The notes below the pieces were generated by a model. That model saw nothing but the letters and a program-made list of their open reading frames with translations, had not been told where the DNA came from and did not search any database. From Acanthamoeba lenticulata (lineage: Eukaryota > Discosea > Longamoebia > Acanthamoebidae), in contig NAVB01000804.1 in NCBI GenBank assembly GCA_002179805.1, positions 1 through 47,173 on the forward strand: a stretch of 47,173 bases of DNA, given 5' to 3'. A program made the translations under genes and the position numbers. Positions 22,042-32,869 of this stretch are shown one piece after another (the first letter of the stretch is position 1; the number at the start of each line of letters is the position of its first letter).

Positions 22042-22960
22042 ATGGAGCAGTCAAGCCAAAAGCAAACGAACAATGAACAGCCCCCTGCGCTTGTTGTGGT
22101 CTTGCAGCACGTCAACGCGCACATGAAGCCCGCGCTGTCGCACAACGTTGGCGCCAAACAGTTGGCCTCGATCAGGCAAACCCTTGGCCTGTCGCCAGCT
22201 TGGCTGGTTGGGCTGCTTTTGGTGGCCACTTCACACTTCTCCAGTGGGCTATCGCCAACGGCTGCCCTATGGATGAAACGACGTCTGCCGGAGCAGCTCG
22301 GGGCGGTCAGCTGGAACTGCTCAAGTGGTTATACGCCAACGGCTGCGCGATCGATGCAAAGGCCTCTGTCGAAGAAGCTAGGGGCGGCCATTTGGGCGTG
22401 CTCCAGTGGTTGTACGCCAACGGCTGCTATGCATGAAACCTAGACGCGCCGGGCAACAAGATAGAGATAACGCGCCCGACCGCTCTGTGAGGCTGCGCCT
22501 TTCTAGCCGACCCCCGAGTATCGCTGCCCACTGGGCACACAGGCCACCGCAGTGGCGGCGGAGGGTGGACACCTTGAAGTACTCAAGTGGTTGCACTCTC
22601 AAGGCTGCCAATGGGACGAGTCAGCCTGCTTAAAGGCGGCCGAGAATGGCCACAGCGAGGTGCTCCTGTGGATGGGCAACAATTATTGTCCATGGGGGTT
22701 ATCCGACCTTCGCCGCCACTTTTCGCTGTGGCAACGCGGAGATGCTCGAGTGGCTCACCCAAGAGGGCAACAACAGGTGCGGTGGTTTGTCCTATGATGC
22801 TGCTAAGGCAGGAGACCTGGACTTATTCAAGTGGTTGCACACCTCGTACGAATACCCACTGGACGAAGTCTCGTTCGGCTTCGCTGCTCAATCGGGCAAT
22901 GTGGAGATGTACGGAAGCACTCGAGTGGTTGCGCAGCAACTCTTCGTGAGCTTGCCTTTT
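22042..22960 (+). pseudogene. Ankyrin-repeat gene with several frame breaks
   Basis: Repeats of the form AA-GGHLELLKWLYANGCPWDE, common in amoeba and giant-virus ankyrin proteins, are spread over three frames. After a start at 22042 (MEQSSQKQTNNEQPPAL, frame 1), repeats continue in frame 3 from about 22200 to a stop at 22432, resume in frame 1 from 22552 to about 22690 (GGHLEVLKWLHSQGCQWDE), shift to frame 2 until about 22915 (GNAEMLEWLTQEG, GDLDLFKWLHTSYE), and then to frame 3 (ALEWLRSNSS). At least four shifts occur without the repeat spacing being broken, so introns do not explain them well. This looks like a decayed member of a large repeat family, or a stretch with sequencing indels. A short broken copy of the repeats is lost around 22440-22550. 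Confidence 0.65.
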
Positions 22961-23072
22961 GTGCCGATCATTGTGTCTAGGAATTCCAAAAATGCATCGT
23001 CTTTAATTTAAATTAACACAGCTGAAAATTGCTGCGGCCCAGCAAGACAAGTTCCTGCGGGCCGAGAGCAAG

Positions 23073-26000
23073 ATGGTCACGGCTCGTTGTGCCACCAGTG
23101 TGGCAGCAGCCACGCTCCTTTTGTGCCTTCTTTTCTCCCTGACCGTTGCCCAGAACTGTATGGTCCCCAGCCTCCAAATACCGCTCACTTCGCACTTTTT
23201 CATCATCTTGTATTACGATTGTCTCCTTTATGAACCCTCAACGTGCCCGTGCTTGGCCTCAATACGCAAACTTGACTTCTCGCTTCAGTTTGGGCTCATT
23301 TTAATCCACGTCTTGAATAAACGCAGCGACGATGGGCCAGCTCGGCGTGCCGGTGCTGGGTCAGTTGCCGGCCGGTTCGGGCGACTGGTCGACCTTCATC
23401 TCCTACACCCTGCCCTCGAGCGTGGATACCCGCGCCCTCGTCCTGGAGTCCACCCTGGCCCCTGCTTGCAGCGGCGTGCAGCTCGCTCTGTGGCGCACGG
23501 GACCTTTCCAGCCCAATACCTCCGTGCCCGGCGTGCAGCCGGACTACTCCCTCAACGCGGTGGACTTGGCCTTCGTTCTGCCGCAGGACGCCGGCGGCAG
23601 CTGGTTCGTGGGGTTGGCCCACAACGGCTCCGTCGCATGCGACTTTAACCTCACCGCCCGCATCGAACGTACCATTTTCGCCGCCGCTTTCGTCGTCGTC
23701 GTTCTTGTTGTTGTGGTTGACGATGGGTGGTTTGTTTGCAATGCAGCCTTGCGCATGGTGGACTGGGGCGAGCTGTTCACGCAGCCCGGGGACGCCGAGG
23801 CCGGGGAGTGGGCCTACTTTGCCTTCCCCGTGCCGACCGACCGCACCTTCCCGACCTCGCTTGCCGTCGAGTACCGGGCGGACCCCACGTACGAGGCTCG
23901 CCCGCTCCACTTCGGACCTAAAATCGCCGCCGCTGTTGGTCTCGGACATAAAACTCACCAATCCACACCACCGCCACAGGACCTGCACGGGCAAGCCGGC
24001 ACTCTACCTGCGCCACAACGCGCTACCCACGCTGCTCGAGGCCGACCTGCAGGACGGCGCCTGGGTCGCGGACGGGGAAACTCTGCGCATCACCTTCAAC
24101 AGCTCCTTCCTTGCCGAGCACGCCGGCATGCCTCTTCCCTCCCCTCCCCTCCCACGAATTGGCTCGAGGACCCGTCGCTCACAGACAAATACACGGGTGT
24201 GTGCGCAACAACATGGACAGGGACCTGGTATGTGGGCGCCCTCGGCAGCGGGCCGTGCACCTACCAGATCGCCGTCCTCGGCCTTGGTATGCCAAACACG
24301 CACACACCTGCCGGAAGGCGACTGCGACTGACCCCTTGGGGGGGGGGAGTGAATTGCAGTTGACAACACGCTCGCGTGGGACACGCGCACGGCGGGCTCG
24401 GTGGCGCCCAACGCCTCGGCCTATTACCGGGTGGACAACACGACGGGCTGGTGCGGCTACGCGTGCAAGGTGCTTCGCGTGCGGCTCGACTCGGATCCCT
24501 CGCAGGCCGCCTGCCTCGGCTCGAACATGTCGCTCCTGCTCAACCTGGGCAGCGTTCCGACCGCCACCGCCAGTCTCTCCGACGTCCACACCGACGACAG
24601 CGGTTCATCACTCTTCACCTTTTAATTTTTATAATAATTTTTATGATCCTTTACTCATTTTTTTTTTTTTTTGCTTTTTGTTCTTTTATTGACTGTGTTG
24701 TGCAGAAACCGACCCGGCCCTGCAAGCCATGGTGTATGCCGTGGCTCTCTCGCAGAGTACCTACTTCTTGAGCATCACCAACCAGGCGCCCGACACGACC
24801 TGCGACTACAACGTCACGGCGCGCCTGGACGACCTCATCGCGCTGGAGTGGGACCAGGCCGTCAACGGGTCCTCCAGGCCGGCCTTCTGGGACTACTACT
24901 CGCTTGCCATCAAGGCCGTCCCCGACACCTTCACGGCGACCGTCACCCTGGCGGGCTCGCCCGCCCAGTGCTCGTCCACGCCGGTACGGCCCGACCGCTC
25001 TCGCCTCGCCTCGTTCTCGTCGCGACCGCTCATCATTCACCGCGGCGCCCGCGCAGCCGAGACTGCACCTGCGCCGGGGCAACTTCCCGACGGTGCTGCG
25101 CTGGGACTTTGCGGCCAACGAGACCAAGACCCAGGCCGACGGCACGATCGTGATCACGTTCACCGGCCACGGCGCGCAGATGACGCCCGGCGACTGGTAC
25201 CTGGGCGTGTTTGGCGCGCAGCCGGCCGACGGGCCTGCCTGCCCGTACACGCTGGTCGTGAGCGAGTCCACGGCGACCCCGATCGCGCTCGGCGTCGACC
25301 ACTACTTCACCTCGCAGGGCACCTTTGTCGATTACTACACCTTCTCGCTCACTGGTCCGTGGCTGCTCTTTTTATTTGTCGACCGCTTGACTGACCTGCT
25401 TGGCTGCTGATGGAATGATGGAATGATGGAATGATGGAATGATGAATGAGCAGAGCTGCCGCCGATCCTGGACCTGGAGGTGAGCGCCAGCCAGGCCGAC
25501 TGTCCGGTGGCGCCCAAAGTGGGCCTCGGCTTCCAGGTTTACCCGACGGCCGACGGCGGCGCCGGCCAGCTGGGCAACTGGACCACGTCCAGCAACGGCG
25601 TCCACTCGCTGGTCCTCACCGGCGCCAGCCTCGTACGACCGCTTCCCTCTTCTCCTCTCGTCTCGCTCTTCCCGTGTGTTGTTTGTTAGCTCACGCCAGC
25701 GTCGTGGCCGTCGCTGGCAAAGGGTGACTACTACTTGGGCGTGTTTGGAAGCGACGCCAACGCGAGCTGCCCCTACAACGTGCACATCAGCACCGGCAGT
25801 ACGTCGCATGATCTCCAGACCTCCCCTTCTCCTTCTTCTTCCTCTCGCCGACTAGGTCAACTGACTTCTTTATCGTCGACAACTCGGCCAACACAACAGC
25901 CAACCTCATCCTGCAGTTTGACCAGACGACGACCGGCCTGGTCAACGCCACGAACTTTTACCAGCTGGCCCAGATCGAGAACAACAGGTCCGCGGCAGCC

Positions 26001-29000
26001 TGCCCCCTCCCCCTTCCCTGTGCCCGTGCATTCTGCGCATTTTTCCTCACCGCCCCCGTTGAATCCCTTGGGCTTAGGGTGCTGCTCGTGCGCCTGGAGA
26101 CCGACCCGACGCTGACGTCGTGCCACGGCTCCAACCTGGCCATGCAGCTCAACGTCAACACCCTGCCCTCGGCCAACCAGTCCCTGCTGGCCCAGCGCGA
26201 CTACTCGGGTACTGGCCAGCCACAGTCTGTCGTCGTTATCGTCGTCATCATCGTTGTCGTCGTCGTCGTCGTCGTCGCTGTCGCCTTCATTCTCTCACAT
26301 CACAACCACAACCACAACCGGCGCACGAGCAGGCCCCGGGTCGGACATGGCGGCGCAGGCCCTGCTCTACGGCGTGCCGGTCCCGGAGGGCACCTACTAC
26401 TTGGGCGTGTTCGACTCGACCACCACGGCCTGCCCCTACAACATCACCGCTCGCATGGAGTGTACGCTGCTGCCAAGAACGCCCTCGGCCGTGCTTGTCG
26501 ACAACTCAACGCTCGAGTGTTTGTGTGTGTGTGGGTTTTGCGCGCGCGTGGGGGAGCAGACCTGGACTTTATCGAGTGGGACGAGGTGGCCGAGGGCTCG
26601 CTGCGGCCGGCCAACTGGCACTACTACTCCATCGACGTCGAGGACGCGCCGCTCCGCTTCATCGTCAACCTCACCGTGCTGGACCTCACCCAGTGCCCCT
26701 CGCCGGTGCTTCCCTCACTCACTCTCTCTCTCTCTCTCTCTCAACTCGGGGATGAAGACTGAAGATCTGGTTGCGCAATACCACAAACGCGTGCAGCCCG
26801 ACCTCTACCTGCGCCTGAACGCCTACCCGAACCTGATCCGGACCGACTACCATCTCAATGCGAGCGCGCTCGTGGGCAACTCGATCGTGTTCACGTCCGA
26901 CCCGGCGCAGATCGTCCCCGGCCGGCACGAGCTTTCTCTCTCCCCTTGGCTGTTCTCCTCTGGACTGGGCTCTGAGCTGATGGTGGCGGCTGTTATGCAG
27001 GTGGAACGTCGGGCTTTGGGGCTCGCAGGCCGCGCAGGCGGCCCGTTGCAACTACCAGCTGACCATTCACAAGGACGCCGCCGACGTGGTCACGCTGGGC
27101 CCCGTCTTCAGCGACTCGGTCGAGCCTGTCGCGCCCAACTACTACTCCTTCGTTCTCACCGGCACGTGGCCTTTTTGTTTTCCCAATATCAAAACAAATC
27201 ATTTAAATAATATTTGCTAAATGTAAATGTAAATATAAATAAAATGATGTGCAGATGTGCCGCCGGTGCTGGTGGTGGAAATGAAGCCCGATGCCAGCTG
27301 CGCGGCGCCGCCGCTGGGCGTGGTCTCGCTCAACGAATACCCGACGCTGGACAACCACGACTACCCGGGGCCCGTCAACTGGACCGCCGGCTCCGACGAC
27401 TGGCCGCTCGCGCTCACGATCCCCGGCCCGCAGCTTCAAACCGTGCGCAACCCCCTCAACAATAAATAAATAAATAAATACAATATAAATAAATACAATA
27501 TATATATATATATGACAATGCCAATTGGTCCTACGCGCAGGGCACGTACTACCTGGGCGTGTTTGCCGGAAGCAACGCGAGCAGCTGCCCCTACCTCCTC
27601 CGCATCCGCTCCACCAGTGCGTGCCCCTCCTTTTTAATTTCCTTCTTCTTTCTCTTTCGTTTCCTTCCCGCCTCCCCCACCGCGTTGGTCGTCTTCAAGG
27701 GGGACGCGGCTGACCCGCCTGTCGACGCGCGCAGCAAACGACGTCCTCGCTTGGGACACGATCACGCCCGGCCAGATCGCGCCTCAGACCGTCACCTACT
27801 ACCAGTTGAGCCCTGCCCAGGCCTCCAAGTGCGCCTCCTTCCCTCTTCTGTCCACCAAACACTGTCTTTCTCTCATTAACTTGAACGATTTGAACTATGT
27901 CCGTCGTGTTGGGCTTGGGGGGGGGTAAAGGGCGATTCTGGTGCGGCTGATGACCCAACCGGGCCAGGAGCAGTGCCTGGGGTCGTTCCTCATCCTCAAG
28001 ATGTTCCCCGACACGCTGCCCACCTCGACTTCCCGCCTCGACGCCGCCCAACGCGACTTTGCCGGTTCGTATTCTTTTTCATTCTTTTTAAATTGATTAA
28101 ATAAATGTTTATTCATTTGTGTTGCGGGATGATGACAGGACCATCCGATCCGGTGCCGGCGCAAGACCTGATCTACGAAGTGGTGGTCAACAACCGCACC
28201 TTCTACGTGGCCATCTTCAACAACGGCACCTCGCAGTGTTCCTACAACATCAGCGCCCGCATGGAGAGTACCTTCCCCCCCTCCCCCAATCCTCTAATAC
28301 GCTTCCTTCCTTCTCTGTTTCTCGCCTCTTCATGGGGAGATCGCTGATCGCCCGCGTGCGTGCGTGCGTGTTCGTGCGCATAGACACGGCCGTGCTGGCG
28401 TCGGGCACGTTCCAGTCGGGCTCCACCCGGCCGCTCTACTGGGATTACTACACGTTTGACGTCAGCGGCGACGTTGCCGGCCTCACGGCCACCCTCACCT
28501 ACGCGCCCAACTGCACCACGCCGGTACGTGACCTCTCCCATGCAGCCCTTGTTCGTGTTCCCATCCACGAGCTCATCGCCGTCGTCGTCATCGCCGTCAT
28601 CGTGATGATGACAGCCCGGCTTGTACCTGAGGCGCAACGCCTTCCCGAGCCGAGTGAGGAGCGATTATGGGCCCTCGTCGACGGTCCAGACCGACAACCA
28701 GACGATCGTCTTCTCCGGCAACGCCAGTGTGGCCGCCCCCGGCGCGTACGTCGTCGACCTCGACCCGGCTGGCCAACACGCCATGCTGACGTCAGCGTGA
28801 CGTGGCGGCGCTCCGTGCGTGCTCAGGTGGCGCATCGGCGTGTGGGGCGAGGTGGGCGCGGCCGGAACGCCCGAGTCGACTTCGCCGTGCCCGTACACGA
28901 TCGCGCTGCAGCTCAACCAGTCGACCGACCCGAGCCTCGACCTGGGCGTGCTCTACCCGCAGTCGGCCTCGACCGCCAACTTCATCGACTACTTCCGCTT

Positions 29001-32000
29001 CGACATCACTGGTAGCCGCCCCCCTTCCATGTTGGTGATGATCGACATCTCGGCATGTGCTGACGTTTGCATTGTCGTCGTCATCGTCGCTGTCGCTGCG
29101 CTAGCCATCCCGCCGGAGCTCATCGTGCAGGTGATCGTCTCGGACCCGTCGCAGTGCCCGACGCTGCCGCGCCCGCTTGTGCGCTTCGACCGCGAGCCCA
29201 CGCCCACCGCCTACGACTTTGGACAGTTCGTGGCCGTGGGCGACGCGCTCACCCTCAACCTCACCCAGCCCCTCCTCCGCCTCGTACGCGCACGCCAAAC
29301 TCTGGAATTTCTGCTATGCGTGCTTCGTCCGGCCTCACATTTTCTGAATTTCTTTAACTTGTACAGGGGACCTACTACTTGGGCGTGTTCGGAGGCTCGA
29401 GCGCCTGTGCCTACGCCGTGCGCGCCTTCACCCAGAGTTCGTCGCCTCTCTCTCCCTTCCCTCGTGGCTCTGCCCTCTGGCTGACGACGATCGACTCTGC
29501 CTGTACGGCAACAGCGCACACGGAGCTCCCGCTGGGGCCGGTGCTGGCCGACCAGCAGGTGGTGCCGTCGTCGTACGCCTACTACGCGCTGACGCCCGCG
29601 ACGCTGCCCGCCGAGTCGGTCCTCATCGTGCGGGCGGTCGTGACCACGCCGGAATGTCAGGACGCCGACACCCTCTTCCTCCTCCTCCAGAAGGTGCGTC
29701 CCGTCGTCGTCATCGTCGATGGCTTCGTCCTGGCCGCGATCTGACTTGAAGCGCATGGACGTCGCGTCGCTGCAGAACACGCTGGCGACGATCGACAACA
29801 AGATCGTGGCCGACCTGCAGCAGGACGCCGAGGGCAACGCGCTGGACGTTGTCTACGGCGTGGCGCCGAGCCAGGGCGGCTACGACCCGCTCGACCGCTT
29901 CTTCGTCAGCGTCTACAGCGCGGCCGCCGAGCAGGTCTGCACCTACAACCTCTCGGCCCGCGTTCAGAGTACGACGCCGCCTTCCCCCTTCCTCCGCTCC
30001 CTCGTCATGCTGACGTCAGCATGACGCGCCCGGCCAGACACGACGGCGCTGACGCTGGGCCAGCCCACGAGCGGCGCGACGAGCCCCGGCTACTGGGCCT
30101 ACTTCCGGCTGACCTTTGTCACGTCGCCCGGCCCCAACGTCAGCCTCGCCATCACCTCCAACTGCTCGGCCAGCCTCGCGCCCTACCTCAGGCACGCGCC
30201 GCTCGCCTTCTTCTTCTACTGCTGCTGCTGCTGCTGCTGCTGACGTGTTGCTGACGTGGCATCGGCGGGCAGGTGGAGCGCCTACCCGACGCGCGTGGCG
30301 TCCGACTTTGGCCCGGACGCGTTCGTGGCGACGGCCGCCGGTGGCCTCGCGCTCTCGCCCAGCGCGGCCGAGGGGCTCAAGGCCGGCACGTACTACCTGG
30401 GCCTCTTTGGGCTCGACGACAACACGACGACCACGCCCGACGCGTGCAGCTTCACTCTCCTCGCCCAAGCCGCCCGTGCGCCCTTTCCCTTGGCTTCGTT
30501 CTTTCGTCTCTTCGTTCTTCTGTCTAGTTCATTTTAATGTGTTTGTTGTTCTTGGCCAATGGGCAGAGCCGGAGGTGACGCCGATCGAGCTCGGCGTTCA
30601 CACGAACGTGACGGCGGCCCCGCAGGGATGGACCTACTTTGCCCTCAGCCTGACCACTCCGGCCGCTGGTCCGTCCTCTCTCCCCCCCCCCCGCCTTCAT
30701 TCTTTCTTTGGCGTCCTCAACTGAGATGCGTTCTGCGCCCGCCCGAATGTCGACAGCCGGCGTGCTGCAGGTCGAGCTCGAGCTGGCCGGCGACGCGCCG
30801 GCGGCCTGCGCCGTGCCGGGCGTGCAGATGGTGCTCAACCAGGACACCCTGCCGGACCTGGGCCTGTACCTGGCCGGCGGCCAGAACGACACCGCCCCGC
30901 GGGCGCAGATCTGGACCTACAGGACGATCGGGCTGAGCCCGTCCACGCACACGTACTACGTCGGCGTCCACAACGCCCTCGCCGCGGCCGCGGCCTCGTG
31001 CGGCTTCTCCCTCGTGGCCCACTTCAACCGTACGGTCCCGCCTCGTCTCGCCCCCACGCGCCCTGGCTCAGCCGTGCTTGTGTGCGCGCGCGCAGAGCTG
31101 GCGTCGCTGCCGCTGGCCGGCACGCCGACGACGCTCAAGGCAGCGGCGGCGACCGGGCAGTGGATCTACGCCGTGGTCGACCTCTCGGCCCTCTCGCCCC
31201 AGCCGGAGCTGCTCTTCCTCTCGGCGACTCGGTCGTCGGCCAACGGCGCTGTGAACGCCAGCGGCTGCCGGGTCGAGGTGGGCAAGCAGCGCTTCCCCAA
31301 CGAGCTCGTCTCTGATTACACGCTGGCCCCCGCGGGCGCCTCGGCCGTACGCCTTTGGCCGCTTCCTTGCTTGCTTGCTTGCGACCACGTGTTCGACTCA
31401 CGCGCGCACACGCGCACGCACGCACGCACAGGCGCTGGCGCTCAACCAGACGCAGCTGAACCCGAGCGGCAAGTGGTACGTGGGCGTCTACTACGAGGCC
31501 GCTTGCGGCGACAACGTCACGCTCGCGGCCCTGGCCCAGTCCGCGGTGCCGTCGTCGGCCGCCGGCGCGCCGGTGGCGGCCTCGGCCCAGGCCCAGGCCT
31601 GGAGCTTCTACGCCTTCACGGTCCCGACCTCGAACACGAGCACGGCCAAGAGGGCCGACGCGTCTGTGGCGCAGGTCCTCGTGGTGGAGGCCGCCAGCGC
31701 CTGCGCGGCGACGTCGCTGGAGCTCTACGTGCGGCGCGCGCCCGATTACCCGACTCCGGCGGCCTACGACGGCAGCTCGGCCCAGTTCCTGGGCGGGCCC
31801 AACACGACCGTGGTCCTCGTCAACGGCACGCAGGAGGCCTGGCAGCGCCGCGCGTGGAATGTGGGCGTGTACAACCGCAACGCCTCGCCGTGCGCCTTCA
31901 CCCTCAACCCGCAGTTTGACGCCAGCGTCGACCACATCGCCTCGGCCGATCCTCTCAACGGCGTCGCCTCTGTACAGCGCCTTCTCCCCTTGAAGCTGAT

Positions 32001-32685
32001 TATGATGACGCTGATGGTTGTGATGGTGATGCAGCCCGGAGGCTACGCCTTCTTCTCGTACGTGGCCGCCAAGGCGGGCACATACTACGCGCACCTGAAG
32101 GGCCCCGAGAAGGCGCGGCTGGAGCTCTACGCGCGGGGCCAGCGCTACCCGACCCGCTTCGACGCGACCTCGTCGGCCGTGTGGGAGAGCGGCGCGCGGG
32201 CGGCGGTCGAGGCCGGACTCGACCTGGCCAGCGGCGAGTCGGCCTTCTTCGCCGTGTACAACCCGGCAACGACGACGACGACCGCCGCAGAGGAGGCCGC
32301 CTTCAGCCTTAGCGTCGACATGACTGCTGGTGGGTCGGGCGGGGGCAAGAAGAAGGGCGATGACACGGACAAGACCGCGCTGTGGGTAATCATCGGCATC
32401 GCCATGGGCGTGCTGGGCCTCACGGTCATCGCCTTCGTGGCCTACCAGCTCCACAAGCGGAAGCCATGGGCCAAACGCTTCAGCCAGTTCGGCTCGTCGT
32501 CGTCCCGCCGCTACTCGGTGTCGACCCGCTACCGCCCGCTCATCAACGTCGACGAGGAGAGCGGCGGCAGCGAGTCCACCACCATCACCATGATGCCCCT
32601 CACCGGCAGCAGCCGCGCGGCCCGTCTCGACGAGCCTCTTCTCCAAGCGGGGGGCGAGAACGAGGCCGACAACGACGCCCTTTAA
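23073..32685 (+). CDS. Giant single-pass membrane protein with about 17 tandem PPC-like repeats
   Basis: The ATG at 23073 opens a signal peptide (ATLLLCLLFSLTVAQN), spliced at about 23156 to 23327. The ectodomain repeats a unit of roughly 110-180 residues: a DYYSFxV strand, a CPxPxLYLRxNAxPT block and a GTYYLGVFG strand ending CPYNITAR. This fits the bacterial-type pre-peptidase C-terminal (PPC) beta-sandwich (LYLR-PT, then PGTYYIGV). Examples of the last strand lie near 23605, 24215, 24750, 25190, 25730, 26385, 27000, 27540, 28195, 28830, 29370, 29895, 30385, 30950, 31475, 31855 and 32230. Many N-x-S/T sites and paired cysteines suit an extracellular protein. One TM helix (TALWVIIGIAMGVLGLTVIA, about 32375) precedes a tail of some 80 residues with RKPWAKR, poly-Ser and a YRPL sorting-type motif. 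No protease, lectin or other catalytic domain seen. Likely a surface adhesin or receptor (inference). About 30 introns; several exon borders are approximate. Confidence 0.85.
25408..25443. repeat. 8-bp tandem repeat TGATGGAA in an intron
   Basis: About four and a half copies of TGATGGAA inside an intron of the giant repeat gene, ending just before the acceptor. Probably a variable-length microsatellite. Confidence 0.7.
27461..27514. repeat. AT-rich microsatellite in an intron
   Basis: Runs of AATA units followed by (TA)n between two exons of the giant PPC-repeat gene. No coding signal; likely slippage-prone. Confidence 0.7.
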
Positions 32686-32869
32686 TTTTGTTGTTATTTA
32701 TTTTGTTGTTTGATATCGTTAACATGTTGTTGAAGCTGCTACTACTACTCAGAGGTCAAATTACAAGTTGTTGGTTCTTGTTGTTGTTGTAGTGTAAGTC
32801 ACTTTTGCCAATGAATGTAAATATGGTAGGGGGGTTGATGGTTATCTACAAAACAAAACATCAATAAGT

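Noticed and set aside
31135..32646. 503-residue open frame on the minus strand
   Set aside because: It lies fully antisense to the last exons of the PPC-repeat gene; its composition (Arg/Gly/Ala, His runs) is what GC-rich third positions give on the other strand. No domain seen.
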